Below are positions 27,888-36,289 of a DNA stretch of 64,000 bases, piece after piece (the first letter of the stretch is position 1; the number at the start of each line of letters is the position of its first letter). The translations under genes were made by a program, and so were the position numbers. The notes beneath the pieces were generated by a model. That model saw only the letters and a program-made list of their open reading frames with translations. It was not told where the DNA came from and ran no database searches. The DNA is from Clostridium aminobutyricum (lineage in GTDB: Bacteria > Bacillota > Clostridia > Peptostreptococcales > Anaerovoracaceae). The stretch lies in contig NZ_JAFJZZ010000002.1 of the NCBI RefSeq assembly GCF_017255415.1, positions 62,001-126,000 of the forward strand. Reading direction: 5' to 3'.

Positions 27888-27902
27888 TGGCATGACACTT
27901 GC
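27888..27902 (+). promoter_or_regulatory. Sigma-54 promoter of kal
   Basis: TGGCAT-GACAC-TTGC matches the -24/-12 consensus except for T in place of C at the last base of the -24 box. The leader to the kal ATG would be about 125 nt. Confidence 0.85.
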
Positions 27903-28036
27903 AATTAATATTTATATCAATTTATACCAAAATTACTCAGGTGAATTCCTTCATCCCTCTGCTCACGTTTCCACTATTGCTCTTAACTCGTGAACAGGGG
28001 AGGAGTATCACCAAAAACAAAAAGGAGAAAAAGCGA

Positions 28037-28426
28037 ATGGAAAAGATTACATCTACAGTCAGATTAAGAATGTCACACAAGGATGCCCACTACGGTGGAA
28101 GTCTTGTTGATGGGGCTCATATGGTTCATCTATTTGGAGATGTTGCGACAGAATTATTAATTAAGTGCGATGGAGACGAAGGACTTTTCTTAAGATATGA
28201 TGAAGTTGAATTTCTAGCACCGACATATGCCGGCGATTATATTGAAGCTTACGGTGAGATTACCAAGATGGGCAACACTTCAAGGACAATGGAATTTGTT
28301 GCGAAAAAAGTAGTTGCAGCCAGACCGGATATCAGCCCTTCCGCCGCAGATTTTTTGGAAGAGCCTATTATCGTTTGCAAGGCAAAAGGCGTTTGTGTAA
28401 CTCCTAAAGAAGCGAAACGAAAATAA
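28037..28426 (+). CDS. kal: 3-aminobutyryl-CoA ammonia-lyase
   Basis: A small hotdog-fold lyase (129 residues) that removes ammonia from L-3-aminobutyryl-CoA to give crotonyl-CoA, the last dedicated step of lysine fermentation. Conserved stretches are [20 protein letters not shown] and [17 protein letters not shown]. The frame is open back to 27899, but the ATG at 28037 has AAAGGAG before it, and the upstream part overlaps the promoter. It is transcribed away from the rest of the cluster from its own sigma-54 promoter. The preceding enzyme Kce (3-keto-5-aminohexanoate cleavage) is not found next to it or anywhere in this window. Confidence 0.95.
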   Translation: MEKITSTVRLRMSHKDAHYGGSLVDGAHMVHLFGDVATELLIKCDGDEGLFLRYDEVEFLAPTYAGDYIEAYGEITKMGNTSRTMEFVAKKVVAARPDISPSAADFLEEPIIVCKAKGVCVTPKEAKRK

Positions 28427-28546
28427 GAAACATCGTTATACGCTATCCTTTAGGATGTAATATTTTTTCTCATACACACTCAACAAAACCACTATAGACC
28501 GGTCTTCCTCGACCGAGTCTCCTTTATCATCTTCTTTACATGATTT

Positions 28547-28590
28547 AAGCGAACCCCTTTGTTTCAAAGGCGTTCGCTTATTTCTTTTCA
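28547..28590 (+). terminator. Terminator of kal
   Basis: Arms AAGCGAAC...CCTTTG and CAAAGG...GTTCGCTT, then ATTTCTTTT. Confidence 0.85.
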
Positions 28591-28710
28591 TAAAAATTTT
28601 CATTAAGATGCAGAAGATTGTTCTATATATCCACGTGCTTTTAGGCTATCAGCTATTATTTTAATTTATAAATTTTCAACTTATGCCTAGAAATTAATTT
28701 CCTATGTTAA

Positions 28711-28741
28711 GAAAAGGACTGCTTTTCAGCAGTCCTTTTGT
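28711..28741. terminator. Terminator downstream of permease 1
   Basis: AAAAGGACTGC and GCAGTCCTTTT form a hairpin flanked by A and T runs, usable on both strands. A near-identical hairpin follows permeases 2 and 3. Confidence 0.8.
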
Positions 28742-28837
28742 TCTGGAATATTTATTAATCCCATTATTAATAAGGTTTGTTTCCTTATATGTAGTAAGCT
28801 CACTTTTCAAATAAAAGCAACTTTACCGGCGTCGTCA

Positions 28838-30250
28838 TTATTTCTGATTAACGTAGTCTTCTCCGAACATCAAGATTTCTCTTTCTCTTGGAGTAACATC
28901 CTTGTATTTAACCTTTGCATAAACTGCTAATAGACCGGATACGCCGAACCAACCAAGAACTACTACCCATTCTACTGGAAGAAGTGGAGCAGGACCCATT
29001 GGTAAGTACAAGTATAAGAAGAATAATGTTACAAATACAGACATTACTGCAACAAATCCGAATGCAGGTACTTTGTATGGTCTGTGTAACTCAGGCTGCT
29101 TAATTCTCAATACGATAAAGGATAATGTTACCATACCGTACATGATTACAACTCCGAAAGAAGCTGCATCTACGAACCAAACAAGAGCTCCTTTTCCTAA
29201 GAAGCAAGATAATACGGAGATGATACCGCAAACCAATACAGCATTACCAGGTGTACCGAATTTAGGATGAATCTTACCAAGCCAAACCGGTAACATCTTA
29301 GCATTTGCTAAGGAGTAGATTACACGAGCAGCTCCGTAAAGGAATCCATTCCAGCTTGTTACGATACCGCAAATAGCACCAACGATACAAACCTTACCCC
29401 AAACTGCACCACCGAAGTTGTATGCCATGGAGTCAGCTACCGGAATTTTTCCGTCTACACGAATTTCGATAGGAGCGGACAAACAAGTGGCTAAGATCAT
29501 CAAGATATACCAAGCAGCCGCAGCTAAGATGGACATAATCAACAAGCTAGGAATCTTCTTTAGAGGTACGTTCATTTCTCCAGCGGACTGAGGAATAACG
29601 TCAAATCCTACGAACATAGCCGGTACCATCAATAGTACGGATGCGAATCCAGCGAAGTTTGTAGTCATAGGAGCAGCATTTGCCATATCACCCATAGCAA
29701 GACCGCCGCCTAAGAAGATAATGCCAACTAAGATCAGACCAAGTGTAGCGATGTTTTGGAATAAAGCGAATTCTTTCGCTCCACGATAGTTTAGCCATGT
29801 AAGGAAGATAGCTCCAACTACCCCAACCATTGCCCATGAAGCGTATACCTCAAATCCTTGAATTGTCCATAAGAATCCAGCTTTTGGAATAGGGAATACG
29901 TAGTCGATTGCTGTTGCGAAAGCAGGACCTTCCCAAGCAGCTACTCCTAAGTAAGCCAAGCCGGTACCAAGACCAGCTACTACTGCAGCCCAGTAACCCA
30001 TTGACTTATACGAGAATACTACGGAACCGCCTGTAAATGGAACAGCAGGAGTTAACTCTGCATATGCCAAACCGATAAAAATACATAATACCGAACCAAC
30101 TAGGTATGCACCGATGGCTCCCATCATGCCTGCGTCAGCAGCCCATTTTCCGGAGAGCATGATCCAGCCCCATCCGATCATTGTACCAAAAGCCATAGCT
30201 AAAATGTCTTTTGTACTAAAGCTTTTGACCATTTTTGTTTCTTGACTCAT
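28838..30250 (-). CDS. APC-family amino acid permease, copy 1
   Basis: A 470-residue membrane protein with about 12 hydrophobic segments. The APC signature region GTMIGWGWIMLSGKWA lies at the N-terminus. It imports or exchanges an amino acid or amine; the substrate is not visible. It is more than 85 percent identical by eye to the two permeases upstream, and all three end ILMFGEEYVNQK or ILMFGEDYVNQK. The frame is open further upstream, but the ATG at 30250 (MSQETK) has GGAGG and matches the start of the other copies. It has its own sigma-54 promoter. Lysine uptake is a fair guess from the neighbouring cluster but is not proven. Confidence 0.92.
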   Translation of the reverse strand: MSQETKMVKSFSTKDILAMAFGTMIGWGWIMLSGKWAADAGMMGAIGAYLVGSVLCIFIGLAYAELTPAVPFTGGSVVFSYKSMGYWAAVVAGLGTGLAYLGVAAWEGPAFATAIDYVFPIPKAGFLWTIQGFEVYASWAMVGVVGAIFLTWLNYRGAKEFALFQNIATLGLILVGIIFLGGGLAMGDMANAAPMTTNFAGFASVLLMVPAMFVGFDVIPQSAGEMNVPLKKIPSLLIMSILAAAAWYILMILATCLSAPIEIRVDGKIPVADSMAYNFGGAVWGKVCIVGAICGIVTSWNGFLYGAARVIYSLANAKMLPVWLGKIHPKFGTPGNAVLVCGIISVLSCFLGKGALVWFVDAASFGVVIMYGMVTLSFIVLRIKQPELHRPYKVPAFGFVAVMSVFVTLFFLYLYLPMGPAPLLPVEWVVVLGWFGVSGLLAVYAKVKYKDVTPREREILMFGEDYVNQK

Positions 30251-30318
30251 TATTTGTTCCTCCTTTAAATAATTTTGCCTTAACATAAGATTAATAATTC
30301 CGACATTGCCTATATAAC

Positions 30319-30333
30319 GCAATCCTTATGCCA
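30319..30333 (-). promoter_or_regulatory. Sigma-54 promoter of permease 1
   Basis: Minus strand TGGCAT-AAGGA-TTGC, 69 bp before the start codon. About 155 bp upstream lies a TGCGAA half-site (30487-30492) and an AATTTTTTTTCT tract, also seen before the other copies. The remaining bases of the 578-bp gap 30251-30828 are AT-rich and show no gene. Confidence 0.85.
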
Positions 30334-30702
30334 ACTATTATTTATGGAACAATAGATTTTTACTATTGATAGTCTTCTCAAGAGAAATTTGTTCATTTTT
30401 CAATAGTTCATCACCTTGATTATTTTAAAAAATCTAACAATTTGTAATTTTCATATGATGTTCATAGCTTGTATTTGTCGAACTTTTGCGAATCTTTGCG
30501 CGAATTTTTTTTCTCATATTACTCGTTAATAAACTATTTGAGAAAAAAATTTCTCGTTTGTCCCTGTATATGGGAAAATACTCCTCTAATTGTAATCTTT
30601 TTTGTGTATTTTATCTGTTTTGTTTCAATTATTTTAAATACTCTAAAAAATATATTATTACTACAATAATATAAGGGCCGTGGCGTAGAATAATAGGTAC
30701 GC

Positions 30703-30736
30703 AAAAAGGACTGCTTTTCAGCAGTCCTTTCTTTTT
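30703..30736. terminator. Terminator downstream of permease 2
   Basis: AAAAAGGACTGC and GCAGTCCTTTC hairpin, duplicated from the one after permease 1 together with about 100 bp of following sequence. Confidence 0.8.
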
Positions 30737-30828
30737 GGAATATTTTTCAATTCATTATTAATAAGGTTTATTTCCTTATATTTGGTAAGCTCACTTTTTA
30801 AATAAAAGCAACTTTACCGATGTCGTCA

Positions 30829-32241
30829 TTATTTCTGGTTAACGTATTCTTCTCCGAACATCAAGATTTCTCTTTCTCTTGGAGTAACGTCCTTATACTT
30901 AACCTTCGCATAGATTGCTAATAAGAATGATACACCGAACCAACCAAGAACTACTAACCATTCAACTGGAAGAAGCGGAGCAGGACCCATTGGTAAGTAT
31001 AGGTATAAGAAGAATAATGTTACAAATACAGACATCACTGCAACCAATCCGAATGCAGGAACCTTATAAGGTCTGTGCAACTCTGGCTGCTTAATTCTTA
31101 ATACGATGAAGGATAATGTTACCATACCGTACATGATTACAACTCCGAAAGAAGCTGCATCTACGAACCAAACAAGAGCACCCTTACCAAGGAAGCAAGA
31201 TAAAGTTGAAATAATACCGCATACTAGTACTGCATGTGTAGGAGTACCGAACTTAGGATGGATGTATCCAAGCCAAACCGGTAACATCTTAGCATTTGCT
31301 AAGGAGTAGATTACACGAGCAGCTCCGTAAAGGAATCCGTTCCAACTTGTTACGATACCGCAGATTGCACCAACGATACAAACCTTACCCCAAGCTGCAC
31401 CACCGAAGTTGTATGCCATAGCATCCGCTACAGGAATTGTTCCGTTTACACGGATTTCTGTAGGAGCGGACAGACAAGTAGATAAAATCATCAAGATATA
31501 CCAAGCAGCCGCAGCTAAAATGGACATAATCAACAAGCTAGGAATCTTCTTTAGAGGTACGTTCATTTCTCCAGCGGACTGAGGAATAACGTCAAATCCT
31601 ACGAACATAGCCGGTACCATCAATAGTACGGATGCAAATCCAGCGAAGTTTGTAACCATAGGCTGTGCATTGGCGAAATCACCCATAGCAAGACCGCCGC
31701 CTAAGAAGATAATTCCAACTGCGATCAGACCAACGGTAGCGATGTTCTGGAATAATGCAAATTCCTTCGCTCCACGATAGTTTAGAGTGGTAAGAATGAT
31801 GGATCCAACAACAGCTACAGCAGCCCATGAGCCATATACTTCAAATCCTTGGATTGTCCATAAATATCCAATTTTTGGAATAGGGAATACATAGTCAATC
31901 GCTGTTGCGAAAGCAGGACCTTCCCAAGCAGCTACTCCTAAGTAAGCCAAACCGGTACCAAGACCTGCCACTACTGCAGCCCAGTAACCCATTGACTTAT
32001 ACGAGAATACTACGGAACCGCCTGTGAATGGAATAGCAGGCGTTAACTCTGCATATGCCAAACCGATAAAAACACATAATACCGCACCAACTAGGTATGC
32101 GCCGATGGCACCCATCATACCTGCGTCAGCAGCCCATTTTCCGGAGAGCATGATCCAGCCCCATCCGATCATCGTTCCAAAAGCCATAGCTAAAATATCT
32201 TTTGTGCTAAAGCTCTTAACGAGTTTTTGTTCTTGACTCAT
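30829..32241 (-). CDS. APC-family amino acid permease, copy 2
   Basis: The second of three tandem near-identical APC permeases (470 residues). It differs from copy 1 by scattered substitutions, for example in the loop after IQGFEVY and at TEIRVNGTIPVADAMA. The ATG follows GGAGGAACAAATA, as in the other copies. It has its own sigma-54 promoter and its own terminator, so each copy is an independent unit. Intact length and mostly conservative changes suggest that all copies are under selection. Confidence 0.92.
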   Translation of the reverse strand: MSQEQKLVKSFSTKDILAMAFGTMIGWGWIMLSGKWAADAGMMGAIGAYLVGAVLCVFIGLAYAELTPAIPFTGGSVVFSYKSMGYWAAVVAGLGTGLAYLGVAAWEGPAFATAIDYVFPIPKIGYLWTIQGFEVYGSWAAVAVVGSIILTTLNYRGAKEFALFQNIATVGLIAVGIIFLGGGLAMGDFANAQPMVTNFAGFASVLLMVPAMFVGFDVIPQSAGEMNVPLKKIPSLLIMSILAAAAWYILMILSTCLSAPTEIRVNGTIPVADAMAYNFGGAAWGKVCIVGAICGIVTSWNGFLYGAARVIYSLANAKMLPVWLGYIHPKFGTPTHAVLVCGIISTLSCFLGKGALVWFVDAASFGVVIMYGMVTLSFIVLRIKQPELHRPYKVPAFGLVAVMSVFVTLFFLYLYLPMGPAPLLPVEWLVVLGWFGVSFLLAIYAKVKYKDVTPREREILMFGEEYVNQK

Positions 32242-32306
32242 TATTTGTTCCTCCTTAATAATTTTGTCTTAACATAAGATTAATAATTCCGACATGCTTA
32301 TATTAC

Positions 32307-32321
32307 GCAATCCGCATGCCA
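32307..32321 (-). promoter_or_regulatory. Sigma-54 promoter of permease 2
   Basis: Minus strand TGGCAT-GCGGA-TTGC, 66 bp before the start. The rest of the 536-bp gap 32242-32777 is AT-rich and holds the dyad at 32515-32532 and the terminator at 32568-32600. Confidence 0.85.
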
Positions 32322-32514
32322 ATTATTGCTTATGGTTTTAATAGGTTTTTATAATTGAATTTATTTTCTGTAAAATATGTTCATTTTTGAATGTTTAATT
32401 AGATTAAATTTTCAAAAAAACTAATAATTTTAAATTTTCATACGCTGCTTATCATTGATTTTTGTCGATTTTTTTGAGAATTTTTTTTCTGATCTTAGGT
32501 ATTAACACAATAAA

Positions 32515-32532
32515 TGCGAAAGTTTTTTCGCA
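32515..32532. promoter_or_regulatory. Candidate activator dyad TGCGAA-N6-TTCGCA
   Basis: TGCGAA-AGTTTT-TTCGCA lies about 195 bp upstream of the permease 2 sigma-54 promoter. The same dyad with the same spacing is at 34487-34504 before permease 3. Confidence 0.5.
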
Positions 32533-32567
32533 TTTTAGACCCCATTTATTTCTTTGGAACAAAAAAT

Positions 32568-32600
32568 AAAAGAACTGCTTCTTGAGCAGTCCTTTTATTT
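32568..32600. terminator. Terminator downstream of permease 3
   Basis: AAAGAACTGCT and AGCAGTCCTTTT hairpin, diverged from the other two copies. Confidence 0.75.
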
Positions 32601-32777
32601 TGGAATATTTATTAATCTATATGACAAGACCTCATCACCTAACAATATATATCTACAAATCGGCGATTTGTGATTTCCTTGCAATAAGGTTGTCATCAAT
32701 CTGCATAACAAATGGATAAGCTATTCTCTATAATAATTTTGATTTTAGAACTCATCCCGAAATTACCATCGTTGTCA

Positions 32778-34190
32778 TTATTTCTGGTTAACGTATTCTT
32801 CTCCGAACATCAAGATTTCTCTTTCTCTTGGAGTAACGTCCTTATACTTAACTCTCGCATAGATTGCTAATAAAAATGTTATGCCGAACCAACCAAGAAC
32901 TACTAACCATTCTACTGGAAGAAGCGGAGCAGGACCCATTGGTAAGTATAGGTATAAGAAAAATAATGTTACAAATATAGACATTACTGCAACAAATCCG
33001 AATGCAGGTACTTTGTATGGTCTATGTAACTCAGGCTGTTTGATTCTTAATACGATGAAGGATAATGTCACCATGCCGTACATGATTACAACTCCGAAAG
33101 AAGCTGCATCTACGAACCAAACAAGAGCACCCTTGCCAAGGAAGCAAGATAAAGTTGAAATGATACCGCATACTAATACCGCATGTGTAGGTGTACCAAA
33201 CTTAGGATGGATATATCCAAGCCAAACCGGTAGCATCTTAGCGTTTGCTAAGGAGTAGATTACACGGGCACCTCCGTAAAGGAATCCGTTCCAGCTTGTT
33301 AAGATACCACAGATTGCACCAACGATACAAACCTTGCCCCAAACTGCACCACCGAAGTTGTATGCCATAGCATCCGCTACAGGAATTGTTCCGTTTACAC
33401 GGATTTCTGTAGGCGCGGATAGACAAGTGGATAAAATCATCAAGATATACCAAGCAGCAGCTGCTAAGATGGACATAATCAGCAAGCTAGGAATCTTCTT
33501 TAGAGGCACGTTCATTTCTCCAGCGGACTGGGGAATAACGTCAAATCCTACGAACATAGCAGGTACCATCAATAGTACGGATGCAAATCCAGCGAAGTTT
33601 GTAACCATAGGCTGTGCATTGGCCATATCACCCATAGCAAGACCGCCGCCTAAGAAGATAACACCAACTACAATCAGACCAACGGTAGCGATGTTCTGGA
33701 ATAACGCAAATTCCTTCGCTCCACGATAGTTCAGCCCTGTGATGACAATAGATGCAACGATGGCTACAGCAGCCCATGATCCATATACATCATAGCCTTG
33801 GATCGTCCATAGGTAACCAATTTTTGGAATAGGGAATACATAGTCAATCGCTGTTGCAAAAGCAGGACCTTCCCATGCAGCTACTCCTAAGTAAGCCAAA
33901 CCGGTACCAAGACCTGCCACTACTGCGGCCCAGTAACCCATTGACTTATACGAGAATACTACGGAACCGCCTGTGAATGGAATAGCAGGCGTTAACTCTG
34001 CATATGCCAAACCGATAAAAATACATAATATAGAACCAACTAGGTATGCGCCGATGGCACCCATCATACCTGCGTCAGCAGCCCATTTTCCGGAGAGCAT
34101 GATCCAGCCCCATCCGATCATCGTACCAAAAGCCATAGCTAAAATATCTTTAGTGCTAAAGCTCTTAACGAGTTTTTGTTCTTGACTCAT
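32778..34190 (-). CDS. APC-family amino acid permease, copy 3
   Basis: The third tandem APC permease (470 residues), closest to copy 2. It carries IQGYDVYGSW and ASIVITGLNYRG in the region where the copies differ most, a periplasmic loop and the following membrane segment. This suggests tuned substrate choice or affinity. The start context GGAGGAACAAATA and the end MFGEEYVNQK are shared. It lies downstream of the response regulator gene on the same strand, separated by 372 bp with its own sigma-54 promoter. Confidence 0.92.
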   Translation of the reverse strand: MSQEQKLVKSFSTKDILAMAFGTMIGWGWIMLSGKWAADAGMMGAIGAYLVGSILCIFIGLAYAELTPAIPFTGGSVVFSYKSMGYWAAVVAGLGTGLAYLGVAAWEGPAFATAIDYVFPIPKIGYLWTIQGYDVYGSWAAVAIVASIVITGLNYRGAKEFALFQNIATVGLIVVGVIFLGGGLAMGDMANAQPMVTNFAGFASVLLMVPAMFVGFDVIPQSAGEMNVPLKKIPSLLIMSILAAAAWYILMILSTCLSAPTEIRVNGTIPVADAMAYNFGGAVWGKVCIVGAICGILTSWNGFLYGGARVIYSLANAKMLPVWLGYIHPKFGTPTHAVLVCGIISTLSCFLGKGALVWFVDAASFGVVIMYGMVTLSFIVLRIKQPELHRPYKVPAFGFVAVMSIFVTLFFLYLYLPMGPAPLLPVEWLVVLGWFGITFLLAIYARVKYKDVTPREREILMFGEEYVNQK

Positions 34191-34256
34191 TATTTGTTCC
34201 TCCTTAAATAATTTTGTCTTAACATAAGATAAATAATTCCGACATGCTTATATAAC

Positions 34257-34271
34257 GCAATCCACATGCCA
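34257..34271 (-). promoter_or_regulatory. Sigma-54 promoter of permease 3
   Basis: Minus strand TGGCAT-GTGGA-TTGC, 67 bp before the start, at the same relative place as in copies 1 and 2. Confidence 0.85.
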
Positions 34272-34480
34272 ACTTTTGCTTATGGGAGTGATAGGTTTTT
34301 ATTATTGTATAAAATTGTACATATTTTCATGAAAATATGTTTATTTTTGAATGTTTTATTAAATAAAATATTTTTAAAAATAAATAATATTTCTATTAAT
34401 CGTTTGCAATTATTTGTTTATTTTTGCCATATTATCGTATTTTTTGCGAAATTTTTTTCTAAACCTCCTTAAAATAAGAA

Positions 34481-34511
34481 ATCAGGTGCGAATTTTTTTT
34501 CGCACCTGATT
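34481..34511. terminator. Hairpin after the response regulator gene, overlapping a TGCGAA-N6-TTCGCA dyad
   Basis: Arms ATCAGGTGCGAA and TTCGCACCTGAT with a T-rich loop. It follows the response regulator stop and can end its transcription, while its core (34487-34504) repeats the dyad found before permease 2. Confidence 0.65.
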
Positions 34512-34562
34512 TTATTTCTTATCTTTTAATTATTATAGAATACGTTTTTCATCTTCACTAGG

Positions 34563-35951
34563 TTATCGAAGTCCGTATTCCGTTATTTTATTCAGAAGTT
34601 GTCTTCTGGTTATTCCAAGAATTTCTGAAGCACGGTTCATATCATGTCGGCATTCATCTAAAACACTCTTGATATATTTGCTCTCCAATTCCTTCCGCAG
34701 TTCTTTCAGTGTTCTGTCCAATTTAGGCTCAGAAGTCAAATTAGAATGAGGAAGAGTGATATAGTCCTCCGGTTTTACCTGAAGTTTCTCGCCTTCCGCG
34801 CGAATAACTCCATCCTCTGCAAAAACAACCAATCGTTCAATCTTATTTTTTAACTCCCTGATATTCCCTGGATAATTATATTCCAGCAACGATGCCATTA
34901 CGTCAGAGCTTATAGCAAGCTTTTCAACCTCCATCTCTCTTCCAATCATACTGACAAAATAATCAATCAGCAACGGTAAGTCTTCCTTACGTTCCCTGAG
35001 CGGAGGCACAGTAATAATAATCGTGCTTAAGCGGTAAAACAAATCTTCTCTGAATCTCCCTGACGCAATTTCTTCTTCCAAGTTTTTGTTTGTCGCCGTA
35101 ATTAATCTAAAATCTACCTTCGTTTCTTCATTGCTTCCCATCCTGCAAATGGTTTTGTTCTCAAGAACTTTTAACAGCTTTGCCTGCATAGTCAATGAGA
35201 TGTCTCCGATTTCATCCAGAAATAAAGTTCCGTGATCTGCCGCTTCGAAGCGTCCTACTCTTTTTGCCGCGGCTCCTGTAAACGATCCTTTTTCGTGACC
35301 AAAAAGTTCTGATTCTAACACATTCTCAGCTATTGCATGACAGTTAAGATCCATAAAAACGTTATTTCTTCTATTACTCTTTGAATGGATGTATCTGGTC
35401 AACACGTCTTTCCCCGAGCCGGACTCTCCCAGTATTAAAATATTGGCATTGCTTTTCGCTGCTTTTTCTGCCATCGCTAAAGTCTTTGCATAAGCAGGAT
35501 TTCTTGTAATGAGCATAAACTCCCCTAGAATATCATCTGCTTCATGAACCGGCTTTCCATTTTTTTGTTTTTCTTCCGCCCGTTCTAACGTTTCCGCATA
35601 AAGCCCTTCTATTTCGATGAGCAAGCTCTCGGGGCTGTCACCTTTTGTAACACAGGTGTATGCTCCATTTTTCATACTTTCTACCGCTTTTTCAACCGTC
35701 CCGTACGCAGTAGAAACAATCACGTTTACATTGGGGTATTTTTCCTTTATTTTGGCAAGCAATTCATTTCCATCCATCTCCGGCATGATTAAGTCCGTAA
35801 CGACCAAATCAAATTGCTTTTCTTCCAGCATCTTAAGCGCAGCAAAGCCATCTATGCAAGTATCTACATGATACCCCTTAGACGTAAAAATCATTTTTAA
35901 TACTTCGCAATAATCCTGTTCATCATCTACTATAAGAATATTAAAATCCAT
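34563..35951 (-). CDS. NtrC-family sigma-54 response regulator (orphan)
   Basis: A 462-residue activator. The receiver domain (1-120) has the phospho-acceptor Asp53 in VVTDLIMPEMDG and the acidic pair at 9-10. The AAA+ domain has Walker A GESGSGKD (175-182) and Walker B TLFLDEIGDI; the sigma-54 contact loop reads GSFTGA (222-227) in place of the usual GAFTGA. A Fis-type HTH ends the protein (ILGITRRQLLNKI). No sensor kinase gene is adjacent. The three permeases just downstream all have sigma-54 promoters, so it is the likely activator of those units. The Shine-Dalgarno site is weak (GTAAAGAA). Confidence 0.92.
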   Translation of the reverse strand: MDFNILIVDDEQDYCEVLKMIFTSKGYHVDTCIDGFAALKMLEEKQFDLVVTDLIMPEMDGNELLAKIKEKYPNVNVIVSTAYGTVEKAVESMKNGAYTCVTKGDSPESLLIEIEGLYAETLERAEEKQKNGKPVHEADDILGEFMLITRNPAYAKTLAMAEKAAKSNANILILGESGSGKDVLTRYIHSKSNRRNNVFMDLNCHAIAENVLESELFGHEKGSFTGAAAKRVGRFEAADHGTLFLDEIGDISLTMQAKLLKVLENKTICRMGSNEETKVDFRLITATNKNLEEEIASGRFREDLFYRLSTIIITVPPLRERKEDLPLLIDYFVSMIGREMEVEKLAISSDVMASLLEYNYPGNIRELKNKIERLVVFAEDGVIRAEGEKLQVKPEDYITLPHSNLTSEPKLDRTLKELRKELESKYIKSVLDECRHDMNRASEILGITRRQLLNKITEYGLR

Positions 35952-36152
35952 TTTCTTTACATCGCTTTCTATTCCACCAATAACGTTTTACAGCTATTTC
36001 TATTTTACCACAAATAATAGTAGAAAACAAATAAACATGTGAATTTCTATACTTAAATTCTTGTATTTTTCAAGCACCGACACCTATTATATTTACCAGC
36101 TCAAAAATTTTTCTTTATTTTTTTATTTATGGCAAATTATATTCTTTACCAT

Positions 36153-36194
36153 AAAAAAAGAGCGTGAACTTTTTGATCCATTCACCTCTTTTTT
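36153..36194 (-). terminator. Terminator of the FAD oxidoreductase gene
   Basis: AAAAAAGAG...GTGAA and TTCAC...CTCTTTTTT form a hairpin with T-runs on both strands. The rest of the 338-bp gap 35952-36289 is AT-rich with no gene seen. Confidence 0.7.
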
Positions 36195-36289
36195 GATATC
36201 TTTATTCATTTAACAGGTCTGCCAATGAGTGAAAATAGTCCGAGAAATTTTTTTCTTAACAGTGGAATAAAATTTCTATTTACTACCCC

